From positions 1 to 64,000 of IMG/VR virus record IMGVR_UViG_3300031758_000022: a stretch of 64,000 nucleotides of DNA; one strand, written 5' to 3'. Shown here piece after piece: positions 48,580 to 56,392 of the stretch. Made by a program: the position numbers and the translations under genes. How positions within the stretch are numbered: the first letter of the stretch is position 1; each line of letters begins with the position of its first letter. The stretch is from a virus. The notes beneath the pieces were generated by a model. The model saw only the letters and a program-made list of their open reading frames with translations. It had not been told where the DNA came from and did not search any database.

Positions 48580-48586
48580 AAGTTTG
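48556..48586 (+). promoter_or_regulatory. Candidate Bacteroidota-type promoter
   Basis: TTG at 48556-48558, a 20-nt spacer and TAAGTTTG at 48579-48586 match the Bacteroidota primary sigma promoter (TTTG-N19-21-TAnnTTTG, one mismatch in -33). It predicts a start about 10 nt before the ATG of the plus-strand 107-aa gene at 48603. Confidence 0.45.
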
Positions 48587-48602
48587 TATAAATTAAATAG
48601 TT

Positions 48603-48926
48603 ATGAGTGAAAAAAAATCTGTGGAAGTAGAAATAATACCTACAGAAGCTATTATTGAAATAAAAGTTTCTGGGGAATTTGCGGCTAGACTTAAGTCTCT
48701 TATTACTGATTTCTTTCCTTACAAAAGTAATGAGCATTACTCAGAAATAATTGGCCACATTAAAAATAATACTAACCAAGATGACCCATATGTCTACCAC
48801 TTTAAGACTTTGTTGGCATTACAAACTCATCTAGAATTAGAAGCGAGAGCCCAAAAAATGACTAAAATGGTACCATTAGAATCAGGTAATATTAAACAAG
48901 AGGAAAATCCACAGCCTCCCCAATAG
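48603..48926 (+). CDS. Hypothetical protein (107 aa)
   Basis: 107 aa, not recognised. The beta-rich start (VEVEIIPTEAIIEIKVSGEF) leads into helices with a His/Tyr segment (NTNQDDPYVYHFKTLLALQT). It is acidic and ends in a Glu/Gln/Pro-rich tail. It is the only gene in this segment on the plus strand, with a candidate host-type promoter directly upstream. Its 3' end overlaps the convergent 125-aa gene by 35 nt. It ends TAG followed by an in-frame TAA. Confidence 0.65.
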   Translation: MSEKKSVEVEIIPTEAIIEIKVSGEFAARLKSLITDFFPYKSNEHYSEIIGHIKNNTNQDDPYVYHFKTLLALQTHLELEARAQKMTKMVPLESGNIKQEENPQPPQ

Positions 48927-49269
48927 TAATAACTGCCTCTATTGCTAAACTTAATTCTTCTTTAGAGCAATCCTTAAAAGACTTATATTCACCGTCATTG
49001 GTGTATAACTGTGCTTTGTGTTTAACAATTGCCTTTAATTCTTCTTTGTCATAGCCTAAAAATTTAGAGAGCTCTCCAATACAAGCATGAACTTTAGCTA
49101 ATTGAGCTAGTGTTCCATCTGCTGTTTGTTCTTGATATGTCACTTCAATAACATCATCTTCTTTAAGATTTTTGACAAACAAGTCATATTTGAGCTTGTC
49201 TATTTCTCTCTTGAAGACGAGTTTTCCTTCCTCCATTTTATAGAGGATTGATAATGGTAATTGCTTCAT
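48892..49269 (-). CDS. Hypothetical protein, possibly NinB-like
   Basis: 125 aa. The first 60 residues look like a beta-rich fold (KLVFKREIDKLKYDLFVKNL, DVIEVTYQEQTADGTLAQL). The second half (IGELSKFLGYDKEELKAIVK, later FKDCSKEELSLAIEAVI) resembles the helix arrangement of NinB-type phage recombination proteins. The similarity is visual only. It is convergent with the plus-strand 107-aa gene and shares 35 nt with it. Confidence 0.5.
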   Translation of the reverse strand: MKQLPLSILYKMEEGKLVFKREIDKLKYDLFVKNLKEDDVIEVTYQEQTADGTLAQLAKVHACIGELSKFLGYDKEELKAIVKHKAQLYTNDGEYKSFKDCSKEELSLAIEAVITIGEAVDFPLV

Positions 49270-49287
49270 AGTGGGAATCTTATTAAA

Positions 49288-49680
49288 TTATTGCCTTGAA
49301 AATCTCTCAAAGCTGATATAAAAGCCTATTCCATAAATAACTGGAAAGACTACAAAGCTTGCAACTAAAGCTAAATACCAAGGAACCATCTGAATAGACA
49401 GCGCAAGATAAAAAGCTCTAAGCATAAAAAACTGATATTTATGCCAAGCATCAGTAAGACATACAAGTATAGTGCTACTGTATGGAAATTTTTCTTCATA
49501 AAGAGGATAATGACCGAAGTAATACCAGTCTTTTTGTTTATAATACTTAAGCCTACCATCTACAGTAAGCTTCCATTTGTTTTTCCATCCTATGTTTCTA
49601 CCACGAAACATAATAGTATCCATCTTGCCTTTTAAATAGGCAGCTACTATTATTAATATAAGACTACAAATGTCCAGCAT
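49288..49680 (-). CDS. Small membrane protein
   Basis: 130 aa with a hydrophobic N-terminal segment (ICSLILIIVAAYL), a soluble aromatic middle (QKDWYYFGHYPLYEEKF) and two C-terminal hydrophobic stretches (LRAFYLALSIQMVPWYLALV and FPVIYGIGFYISF). It is predicted to be an inner-membrane protein with two or three segments. Its start overlaps the previous small membrane gene by 17 nt. Function unknown; a role in lysis or host membrane modification is possible but unsupported. Confidence 0.6.
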   Translation of the reverse strand: MLDICSLILIIVAAYLKGKMDTIMFRGRNIGWKNKWKLTVDGRLKYYKQKDWYYFGHYPLYEEKFPYSSTILVCLTDAWHKYQFFMLRAFYLALSIQMVPWYLALVASFVVFPVIYGIGFYISFERFSRQ

Positions 49681-49861
49681 CTTTTTTTTCTATATAATCT
49701 ATGTACTTACCTATGAGCAATATACAAAAAAATACAGACCATAAGTAAAGTCCTATGGTTTTATCTAATCCAGGAGACCAAAATAACATGATCAAATAGC
49801 CTATGGCAAACACAAGAACATGAAATAGAGATTCTTTTAATAACCATTTAATGTAATTCAT
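49664..49861 (-). CDS. Very small membrane protein (65 aa)
   Basis: 65 aa starting at ATG 49861, just after the terminator hairpin at 49880-49899; a longer frame would run into that hairpin. Two hydrophobic segments (SLFHVLVFAIGYLIMLFW and IGLYLWSVFFCILLIG) and a charged C terminus. Overlap with the next membrane gene suggests translational coupling. Function not recognised. Confidence 0.6.
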   Translation of the reverse strand: MNYIKWLLKESLFHVLVFAIGYLIMLFWSPGLDKTIGLYLWSVFFCILLIGKYIDYIEKKDAGHL

Positions 49862-49879
49862 TGCATAAAGATATAAAAA

Positions 49880-49899
49880 AAGTGGGCCTAGACCCACTT
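49880..49899 (-). terminator. Intercistronic intrinsic terminator
   Basis: AAGTGGG (49880-49886) faces CCCACTT (49893-49899) around a 6-nt loop, followed on the minus strand by a T run. It separates the 147-aa coiled-coil gene from the small membrane genes; the next start is 19 nt away. Confidence 0.8.
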
Positions 49900-49920
49900 C
49901 TTATTGTATTTTTTAACTAA

Positions 49921-50364
49921 TTACTTGTCCAATTTCTTAGGACCTCCTGTTGATTTTTTCTTGTAAAATCTGCGCTTAGGCTTAGGATTTTCAGAAACAA
50001 TCTTAGCATCATCTGCTGCTTTTACATTAATTGTAACGTCATCTGATGCTGCTGCAAGAAGTTTCTTGTTTTCATTATAAAGAACATCAATTTTAGACTG
50101 AAGAGATGCAATCTTAATGTCTTTTACTTGAATGTCCTTTGCAAGAGCAGCCTTCTCATCAGAAAGTTGAGCAATTTGCTTCTCTTGAGCACGCATCTTA
50201 GAAGATACTAAAGCACATGAATTATTGGCATTTGCCAAATCATCCTGAGACTCAGCTATAATAGCTTTTAGGTCAGCTACTTTTGATGCAAAAACAATAC
50301 TTACAATTATAGCCACTACAGCGACAACTGAAATTGAAAGAAGAAGTAAGTTATTATATTCCAT
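49921..50364 (-). CDS. Membrane-anchored coiled-coil protein
   Basis: 147 aa. Residues 6-27 are one membrane helix (LLLSISVVAVVAIIVSIVFA) with a short N-terminal tail, then a coiled coil (residues about 30-95) and a Lys-rich C terminus (KPKRRFYKKKSTGGPKK). This shape fits an inner-membrane spanin component, though no outer-membrane lipoprotein partner is adjacent. A candidate promoter lies just upstream. Confidence 0.6.
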   Translation of the reverse strand: MEYNNLLLLSISVVAVVAIIVSIVFASKVADLKAIIAESQDDLANANNSCALVSSKMRAQEKQIAQLSDEKAALAKDIQVKDIKIASLQSKIDVLYNENKKLLAAASDDVTINVKAADDAKIVSENPKPKRRFYKKKSTGGPKKLDK

Positions 50365-50384
50365 TGGTTTTGAGATTTATGGTC

Positions 50385-50415
50385 CAAATATATACATATT
50401 TCTTATTCCCACAAA
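50385..50415 (-). promoter_or_regulatory. Candidate Bacteroidota-type promoter
   Basis: On the minus strand TTTG (50415-50412), a 19-nt spacer and TATATTTG (50392-50385) match both elements of the Bacteroidota primary sigma promoter. It lies about 21 nt before the start of the 147-aa coiled-coil gene. Confidence 0.5.
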
Positions 50416-50810
50416 CTTCTAAACAAAGATTTTATATTTTTAACTCCTACAGGGTTCATACTATGTATGAGAATCTCAGGTACTTGCCAATTGTTTTCTT
50501 GGTAATATTCCAAAAACCACTTTGCACAATGATATCCTGTTTTATTGTAGTCATCTTCAAAACTCTTTCCGTCATAATCTAATATACCGTCCACCATGTT
50601 TTGATGATAGTGACCATCCACTAAATCATGATCAAAAGAAATAGTATCTATGCTATCTCCAGCTGCTTTTACAGCTTCAACAAACTCCGGGTAATTTCTT
50701 ACTATTACCCAATCATCTTGACCATAGATAGTAGAATAACCGTTTATTCTAGCGGCCATATAAGTTAAGCAATCAGCCGGCTTTCTAAAGTCATCAAGGA
50801 AAATTTTCAT
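50403..50810 (-). CDS. Cyclic-phosphate receiver-like protein
   Basis: 135 aa. IFLDDFRKPADC at the start and TISFDHDLVDGHYHQN in the middle, with a helical CAKWFLEYYQE and LIHSMNPVGVKN near the end, match the cyclic-phosphate processing receiver domain family. These receiver-like folds have conserved Asp/His residues and may process cyclic phosphate on nucleotides or RNA ends. The adjacent gene starts upstream with a four-nt overlap. Related phage proteins are seen near defence or tRNA-repair genes; here the closest tRNA genes are at 59 kb. Confidence 0.75.
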   Translation of the reverse strand: MKIFLDDFRKPADCLTYMAARINGYSTIYGQDDWVIVRNYPEFVEAVKAAGDSIDTISFDHDLVDGHYHQNMVDGILDYDGKSFEDDYNKTGYHCAKWFLEYYQENNWQVPEILIHSMNPVGVKNIKSLFRSLWE

Positions 50811-51007
50811 ATTGGTAAGTTTTTTATTTTGTCAATTTCATTAAGCACTTCATACCAGTATTTCTGACCGGTAATGTCAATGAGTTTAGTTACAGCTACT
50901 TTAGCACATTCTTTTACCTTTCTTGTAGGTATAATGCTCTCTAATATAATCATGTAAGTTCTTACAAGATCTTTAGCTTGTTCTTCAGGTGTTTTGTTAG
51001 AATTCAT
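50807..51007 (-). CDS. Small phage protein with KTPEEQAK motif (66 aa)
   Basis: 66 aa from ATG 51007 (a longer version would need a TTG start). NKTPEEQAKDLVRTYMIILE and the following AKVAVTKLIDIT-type helix are a pattern I recognise from many small phage proteins, without a function. It overlaps the receiver-like gene by four nt and starts 17 nt after a strong terminator hairpin. Confidence 0.65.
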   Translation of the reverse strand: MNSNKTPEEQAKDLVRTYMIILESIIPTRKVKECAKVAVTKLIDITGQKYWYEVLNEIDKIKNLPI

Positions 51008-51023
51008 AATTAACAAAATTAAA

Positions 51024-51051
51024 AAAAAGAGGGATGTTACTCCCTCTTTTT
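51024..51051 (-). terminator. Intrinsic terminator 17 nt before the next gene
   Basis: AAAAAGAGGGA (51024-51034) faces TCCCTCTTTTT (51041-51051) around a 6-nt loop, followed on the minus strand by eight T. It lies immediately after the VWA gene, and the next ATG is at 51007. Confidence 0.88.
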
Positions 51052-52403
51052 TATTGAAATTCGGATTTTACAACATTGTTAATAAGCATACTAATAGCCT
51101 CAGGAGCTTTAGACATTTCTGTAACAACAGTATTGTATTTGTACAACTCTTGAACTCCAGTATAGTTAAAACCTATACCGCAAGCTACAAAACCGTCCCT
51201 TTTGCATTTTTCAACAATTCTCTTTAAATCATCACGGTCTGAAGAGCTTCCATATCTGTAACCTGCAGGTTGACCATCAGAAATTACAATGAAAAGAATG
51301 TTCTTATCAGTATAAGATCTAATTTTGTCATAGATATTGTCAATAACAGGACCATCATAATTCTCTAAAAAGTTTACTCTATTTTGACGAGCATAAGCTT
51401 TTTCAAAAATCTGGTTGTACTTGTCATTATATACATGAATTTCAGGAACATTACCACCTGTATGACCATATATATAAATGTCTTTAGGATCCATTACTTG
51501 AGAGAATGTCAAATAAAGCATTTTTGTAATACTGTGTTGGCTATCTCTATAACCAGAATAGTCCATACTACCACTCTCATCATTTAGAATGCAAACACTA
51601 AAAGGCTTAGTTCTATCATGAAGCTCTTTTCTAAAATTGATAAGATGATTTCCTGCTATTGCCTCAGCAATTTTAGGAATATCTATTTTACCAGTTCTTA
51701 GATTAGTAATTTTAGTCTCATCCTGATCAAAAGAAATATCAAGAAGATTTAACAGTTTTTCAGAGTTTTTTACTTCATTGGAATTATAATGATGTTCACT
51801 CTCCTGCTCAGACATAACCTTAAATGTAGTATTCTTTTTAAGATCTTCATAACAGCTAGAACTAGATTTATAGTCACCCCATATATTAGAACGAGTTTGC
51901 TTCTCAACAGAATTTATTTCACTTCTTAAAAAATCCTTAGTTGATTTACCTATAGACAAATAGTCTTCAGTATCCTCATCTTTTAAGGAAAATTTATAAG
52001 TAATTGTTGAATTACTTATCAAATTACTATAATTAGTAAATAATGAAGAAAGCTCCTTTTCATTCTTTATGATACCTCTTAAACAAGCTTTTACAGATTC
52101 TTTATTAAAAGTGTAAACAATACTTGATCTATATACACCATATCCATAGAAATTGTCTACTTTTTCTGCTTTACAAGATTCTAAAAATGTATCTTGATAA
52201 CCGTATTTGTTAACAGCATTGATAAAAACAGCTAGTAGCTTCTTTTCAGAATAAGGACTAATATATTGAGATTTATCTCCCGCTGTAATGTTAAAACCAT
52301 AAGGCATTTTCATTTCAGGAAGATCCCATAAAAGCTGGGAAAACCCTCCAAAATCGGAGGATTCCCAGCCACTTTTACTAAAAAACTTTTTTACTTTACC
52401 CAT
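51051..52403 (-). CDS. VWA-domain protein (second MoxR/VWA pair)
   Basis: 450 aa. The C-terminal 190 residues are a VWA domain with MIDAS DESGSM (275-280), an ISDGQPAGY element near 370 and a TVVTEMSK end. The N-terminal 260 residues are a helical Ser/Asn/Lys-rich region without HExxH, unlike the first VWA protein. The AAA+ partner is the gene upstream in the transcript (52431-53501, 27 nt apart). An early-coding hairpin at 52334-52369 covers codons about 12-24. The start codon lies in a near-palindrome CCATATAATATGG. Confidence 0.87.
   Translation of the reverse strand: MGKVKKFFSKSGWESSDFGGFSQLLWDLPEMKMPYGFNITAGDKSQYISPYSEKKLLAVFINAVNKYGYQDTFLESCKAEKVDNFYGYGVYRSSIVYTFNKESVKACLRGIIKNEKELSSLFTNYSNLISNSTITYKFSLKDEDTEDYLSIGKSTKDFLRSEINSVEKQTRSNIWGDYKSSSSCYEDLKKNTTFKVMSEQESEHHYNSNEVKNSEKLLNLLDISFDQDETKITNLRTGKIDIPKIAEAIAGNHLINFRKELHDRTKPFSVCILNDESGSMDYSGYRDSQHSITKMLYLTFSQVMDPKDIYIYGHTGGNVPEIHVYNDKYNQIFEKAYARQNRVNFLENYDGPVIDNIYDKIRSYTDKNILFIVISDGQPAGYRYGSSSDRDDLKRIVEKCKRDGFVACGIGFNYTGVQELYKYNTVVTEMSKAPEAISMLINNVVKSEFQ
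52334..52369 (-). promoter_or_regulatory. Strong hairpin within the early coding region of the VWA gene
   Basis: GCTGGGAA (52334-52341) pairs with TTCCCAGC (52362-52369), and inside it CCTCC pairs with GGAGG around a 6-nt loop. It spans codons about 12-24 of the 450-aa VWA gene. It may affect translation or transcription elongation. Confidence 0.45.
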
Positions 52404-52430
52404 ATTATATGGTTTTTAGTAGTGTGATTA

Positions 52431-53501
52431 TTACTTTTTATAAGGGTTGATTATACTAGAGACAGCATCTATTCCTGCTTTTCCTCCAATACCCTTACAC
52501 GTAGCATAATATGCATCATAGATTGTGAAGCCATTAGCTACCATAGAAGTAATCATTTTCAAGTGTCTCATTGACAAATTGAAATTGATAACAAATTGCT
52601 CATGCTGAACATTAATAGCAAAGAATATATCTACAATACTAGAATAGTTTTCTTTACTAACTGTGTCTTTGAAGACATTTTCTAGTACGTATTTACAACC
52701 TTCAGCATTCAAAGGCTCAATCTCCAAGATCATAAATCTGTCAATCAAAGCTTTGTCAAGTTTGTGAGTACCTGTGTACTGACTACCTGTATTTGCTGTA
52801 GCTACAAACACACAATCAGGATGAATCTTAATTGGTGAATAGTCCTCAAAAGAATACTCCATTGGAAGTTCTCTTCTAAAGTCAAGACAAGGGAACAACA
52901 AGTTGTTAGAACCTGCTGCAGCACGAGACAACTCATCAAGAACTACAATCCCAGGTTTTTGAATTACCTCTGAGAATCTTGATTTCTTAAATTCACTACT
53001 TGTAACTCCATCTTTTACAGTGATTGCGTGAGTACCAATCAAAGACATGATAGGGTCTGTCATAGTACCCATATCAAATACAGTATAATCCATTTTTAAA
53101 GATTGCGCTATTGCAGCAATCATCTCAGTCTTACCTACACCGGTAGGACCCAATAACATAGTATTTACCTTGTTCTTGATATTATGAGAAAGCATCTTTG
53201 AGATACCTTTTTCAATCAAAAACCCATTAACAGCTTGATAAATCTTAGGTGCTGCGGCTGTTGTTTTTAATGTAGCAGTTAGTGTTTCTGAATCTATCAC
53301 AGATTCTATCACAGAGTCTTTAATAGTAGGTGGTGTTTTTGCTGCTTCAGCTGCTTCTCTTGCTTCCATCATTTCTTTTTTTGTTCTACGTTTTCTTTTT
53401 ACTTTTAATAATTCTGCTCTTAATAATTCTTCAGTACTTTCTAGTCTACCTATTTCAATAGTTGCATCTTTGAAGAATTCTTCAATAGTTTCTGGTTCCA
53501 T
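52431..53501 (-). CDS. MoxR/CbbQ-type AAA+ ATPase (second pair)
   Basis: 356 aa. Walker A GPTGVGKT at 118-125, Walker B GIVVLDELSRA near 178-188, and the VATANTGSQYTGTHKLDKAL sensor region with following arginine are typical of the MoxR branch. The N-terminal 100 residues hold a highly charged region (KRKRRTKKEMMEAREAAEAA). It is paired with the VWA protein 27 nt downstream. Unlike the first pair, this pair sits next to a helicase and an HNH nuclease. Confidence 0.88.
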   Translation of the reverse strand: MEPETIEEFFKDATIEIGRLESTEELLRAELLKVKRKRRTKKEMMEAREAAEAAKTPPTIKDSVIESVIDSETLTATLKTTAAAPKIYQAVNGFLIEKGISKMLSHNIKNKVNTMLLGPTGVGKTEMIAAIAQSLKMDYTVFDMGTMTDPIMSLIGTHAITVKDGVTSSEFKKSRFSEVIQKPGIVVLDELSRAAAGSNNLLFPCLDFRRELPMEYSFEDYSPIKIHPDCVFVATANTGSQYTGTHKLDKALIDRFMILEIEPLNAEGCKYVLENVFKDTVSKENYSSIVDIFFAINVQHEQFVINFNLSMRHLKMITSMVANGFTIYDAYYATCKGIGGKAGIDAVSSIINPYKK

Positions 53502-53560
53502 TTTGTTAAATGTGAGTTGTTAAGCCTTGAGAATCAAGACTTTTATTTTTTTACAAGGGA

Positions 53561-54682
53561 CTAAACGTTTATGTATTTGATTTTACTTTGGTCAAATACT
53601 GCTAATGCAGATTTGGTCCAGTTCTCATCTACAGTACCTCTGTAACATAAAACGTGAATTACTGCCTTTTCTGTAGGATTTAATCTTAACATCCTACCAA
53701 TTCTCTGACTAGATTTTCTTTCATTGCCATATGCATGCATAATGATTCCTTGTTTTAAGTCAGGTATATTTACACCTTCACTTAATTGTAGTACTGCTGA
53801 GAGTTTAGGAATTATGCCGGCTTTAAACTTTAAAAGATTTTCTTCAGAATCTTTGTTACCACTATAGTAACTGTGTCTACATAGTCTATTAGCTTGGTTC
53901 TGAGTATTAGCAAACAAGATGCATTTATCAGATATAGAATTAAAAAGTTTTTCAGCATATACTTCTTTTGAAGGATACTCCATCATAGCTTTCATTCTTT
54001 GAATTCTGAGCATCATAGTTTCTTTTATAAAACTAGAATTATCAATTCTATCACACCAATACACATAGGATTCTACCTCTGATGTAGGCCACTTCTTATA
54101 CTTATTTCCTACCATTACATTCTTCATTTTTCCTAGAGGAAGTAAATGAACAATGATCTCATAGTCATTAAGAATACCATCTCCTACGGCATCATCTACT
54201 AAATACTCATATACCATAGGGCAATAAGTATTTACCATTTTACCTTTTTCAGATGTGACAAACTTAGGAGGAGTCCCTGTTAAGCCAATTATACCACCAG
54301 AAAATTTTGATAAACAAGGAGAATGAGATTCAAGAAGATTGTGACACTCATCAAGATAGATTACATCATAGACACTTAAGTCCTTTTTACAAAGAGATAA
54401 GTAAGTAGTGTAATCTATATTGTCAGATAACCAAGACATATTATGCTTAGTAATCTCATCTTTCCAGGAATTCCAAATAGATTTTTTAGGCGCTACTACT
54501 AAGGCCTTTATACTAGAACCATAGTATATATTAAGACTGTTCAAGTGTTTAAGACCTATTAAAGTCTTTCCTACTCCCATACTTACTGCAACACCTGCTC
54601 TATTTTTAATACCTAAAGCTGCTAATGCTTCAGCTTGTATTTCATCTTTAGTCTTCTTCATTCTCTTGAGTTCTTGTTTCAT
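53561..54682 (-). CDS. SF2 helicase-like protein
   Basis: 373 aa. Walker A-like SMGVGKT at 34-40, DECH box at 111-114, motif III-like GLTGTPP at 133-139, and C-terminal QRIGRMLRLNPTEKAVIHVL (motif VI-type) show an SF2 fold, compact for a phage repair or recombination helicase (UvsW-like). The ATG at 54682 is used; an internal ATG at 54661 is also plausible, both overlapping the HNH gene upstream. The link with HNH suggests DNA processing. Confidence 0.8.
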   Translation of the reverse strand: MKQELKRMKKTKDEIQAEALAALGIKNRAGVAVSMGVGKTLIGLKHLNSLNIYYGSSIKALVVAPKKSIWNSWKDEITKHNMSWLSDNIDYTTYLSLCKKDLSVYDVIYLDECHNLLESHSPCLSKFSGGIIGLTGTPPKFVTSEKGKMVNTYCPMVYEYLVDDAVGDGILNDYEIIVHLLPLGKMKNVMVGNKYKKWPTSEVESYVYWCDRIDNSSFIKETMMLRIQRMKAMMEYPSKEVYAEKLFNSISDKCILFANTQNQANRLCRHSYYSGNKDSEENLLKFKAGIIPKLSAVLQLSEGVNIPDLKQGIIMHAYGNERKSSQRIGRMLRLNPTEKAVIHVLCYRGTVDENWTKSALAVFDQSKIKYINV

Positions 54683-55082
54683 CTCTTGATACAGAGAATC
54701 CCATAGCCTTTGCCATTAAAGGATTCTCTTCAATTTGATTGTGACACACCCTACAAACAGGCAGGAATAAGCTATCATCTAATAGATACCTACCCCTACC
54801 TGCCATATGGTGCACATCTGAAGCATTAAGTTGACATCCGGTTAATTTTGCTTTGCAAAAAGGATTATTTGTAAGGAAAGCTATGCGAAGAATCCCATAC
54901 AATTTTTCCAACTTTTCTTGCTTAGAAGATTTGCTCTTGATAGGAGCTTTTGCTTTTAATGGTTTTAAAGACTTTTCTGGATGTTTTGCCCAACAGGCTT
55001 GGCAGAATCTTTCTTTGCCGTGTTTTTTCCATATTACTTTGTCTTCATGACAACCATCACATTTCTTTAGTTTCGCTTGCAT
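54648..55082 (-). CDS. HNH endonuclease with zinc-ribbon N terminus
   Basis: 144 aa. N-terminal Cys8/Cys11 (CDGC) and Cys27/Cys30 (CQAC) make a zinc ribbon. The HNH core is VHHMAGRGRYLLDDSLFLPV (His91-92) with CRVCHNQ (Cys110, Cys113 and His114). Length is usual for phage HNH proteins. It overlaps the helicase downstream by 35 nt and a small gene upstream by 26 nt. It may be a free-standing homing-type or recombination nuclease. Confidence 0.83.
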   Translation of the reverse strand: MQAKLKKCDGCHEDKVIWKKHGKERFCQACWAKHPEKSLKPLKAKAPIKSKSSKQEKLEKLYGILRIAFLTNNPFCKAKLTGCQLNASDVHHMAGRGRYLLDDSLFLPVCRVCHNQIEENPLMAKAMGFSVSRDETRTQENEED

Positions 55083-55257
55083 TTCCGGTAACTAGAATGG
55101 TCCCATCATTATAAAGTGCACCTAGAGATGCACTTTTAGATACTTCTTTAAAAGCGTTGTTTTGAACACTCAAAGATTTTAATAAGCTTTTTTCCAATTC
55201 ATTTTCAGGAATCAAAGCTAATCCTACAGTACCATTGACTGTAAATTGATATTTCAT
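55057..55257 (-). CDS. Small hypothetical protein (66 aa)
   Basis: 66 aa, mixed alpha/beta with a VNGTVGLALIPENELEKSLL start and a Thr/Gly-rich end (GTILVTGNASETKEM). It overlaps the HNH gene by 26 nt and its neighbour upstream by four nt. Not recognised. Confidence 0.55.
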   Translation of the reverse strand: MKYQFTVNGTVGLALIPENELEKSLLKSLSVQNNAFKEVSKSASLGALYNDGTILVTGNASETKEM

Positions 55258-55568
55258 TCTTCTTGTTTTTTAAAGGACTCTTCCACCTTCTCATAAAGCC
55301 CAGGGATAGACTCCCTGATAAGCTCTATGATAGGTGTAAGTTTTTCATCCACAATCTGACAATATTTATAGTGAGGTTCTTCTACTATATCTAAAAGATC
55401 TTGTTCAGAAAACTCTTTAAAAGTAGATATCAAAGTTGTTTCAGAAATATCTAAAACACTTTCAACACCGCCTAATTGAAAAAGCTTATCATAATTATCC
55501 AAGAACTTCTTGTTTGTGATATAAATGAAGATTACTTCTTCATTGTCTAAGTTGTGAAAGTTGCCCAT
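55254..55568 (-). CDS. Hypothetical protein (104 aa)
   Basis: 104 aa, acidic, helical with LLDIVEEPHYKYCQIVDEKL and a Glu-rich end. No domain recognised. It lies in a run of short, overlapping genes (55057-56053) leading into the HNH and helicase genes, which suggests one transcript. Confidence 0.6.
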   Translation of the reverse strand: MGNFHNLDNEEVIFIYITNKKFLDNYDKLFQLGGVESVLDISETTLISTFKEFSEQDLLDIVEEPHYKYCQIVDEKLTPIIELIRESIPGLYEKVEESFKKQEE

Positions 55569-55570
55569 AG

Positions 55571-56053
55571 TTATACTAATTCATAAAAATTAACAGGAAG
55601 TATTTTTTCTTGGATAAGTTTAGAAACAATTTGTTTCTTTTCTACACCAAGGCTTTTGAAATCAACATCGCTAATGTATGACTGATCAGTCTCAGTTCCA
55701 AATTTTTCTACTATTTCTTTAGCAAATGTGCTGTGATAGAAAAGATTATTAAAAATGGAGTTAACCATATTATTAACCATTTCCTGTTTCCAAAGATTCA
55801 ATACTTTCTGTGTACGCCCATGCACTTTGACAATTCTTTTCTTTTTGTCTCCATGCATTATACCCAGTTCTTCAACTGAATATACAGATAATCCAAACAA
55901 TGCCCTTTTATACAGAAAATTCTGATAGGCATTAAACTCATCCCTTTCATACTCAACATATCCAGATTGTCTGTTGCCAAACAACTGATAGTCACTTAAT
56001 TTCCCATCATAAGATGATGGCTGTACTTGGGATCTTTTTTTAGGTGGTTGCAT
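55571..56053 (-). CDS. Hypothetical protein (160 aa)
   Basis: 160 aa. The N terminus is Lys/Pro/Gln-rich (PPKKRSQVQPSSYDGKLSDY), followed by a helical Tyr/Phe-rich part and a C-terminal KQIVSKLIQEKILPVNF region. The sequence is conserved-looking but I cannot assign a family. A terminator-type hairpin lies 34 nt before the start. Confidence 0.6.
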   Translation of the reverse strand: MQPPKKRSQVQPSSYDGKLSDYQLFGNRQSGYVEYERDEFNAYQNFLYKRALFGLSVYSVEELGIMHGDKKKRIVKVHGRTQKVLNLWKQEMVNNMVNSIFNNLFYHSTFAKEIVEKFGTETDQSYISDVDFKSLGVEKKQIVSKLIQEKILPVNFYELV

Positions 56054-56086
56054 ATATATTTGATTTACAATATTTTAGAAATAAAA

Positions 56087-56105
56087 AATGAGGCCTAGCC
56101 TCATT
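56087..56105 (-). terminator. Intercistronic intrinsic terminator
   Basis: AATGAGGC (56087-56094) faces GCCTCATT (56098-56105) with a 3-nt loop, followed on the minus strand by six T. It overlaps the stop of the 90-aa gene. Confidence 0.75.
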
Positions 56106-56376
56106 ACTCAATTTCAAACTCAAATGGTTCATCTGGTATATCATTATCATCAGGAAAATAGTCTTCAAAGTATGTTTCCACCTCATCTACTTCTTCTTCT
56201 TCCTCTTCCTTAATGTCCGGCTCTTCAGTTTTAGAGATAGAAGACCCTGACCAAGGATTTGATATATATTCCCCGGCATTTATACTCAGTAAATACTGAA
56301 CATCCCTGTCTTTTAGATTGAGATATTCCTCTACTGAAATATGAACCACTTTACCATTTGGAAGCTGATAATACAT
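56104..56376 (-). CDS. Acidic small protein (90 aa)
   Basis: 90 aa. First half has VHISVEEYLNLKDRDVQYLL, the second half is extremely acidic (EEEEEEVDEVETYFEDYF and a DEPFEFEIE end). The charge pattern suggests a DNA-mimic or a scaffolding/assembly protein, but no family is recognised. A TATCTTTG -7-like box lies 17 nt upstream. Confidence 0.6.
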   Translation of the reverse strand: MYYQLPNGKVVHISVEEYLNLKDRDVQYLLSINAGEYISNPWSGSSISKTEEPDIKEEEEEEVDEVETYFEDYFPDDNDIPDEPFEFEIE

Positions 56377-56392
56377 TGTACATATAATCTAT

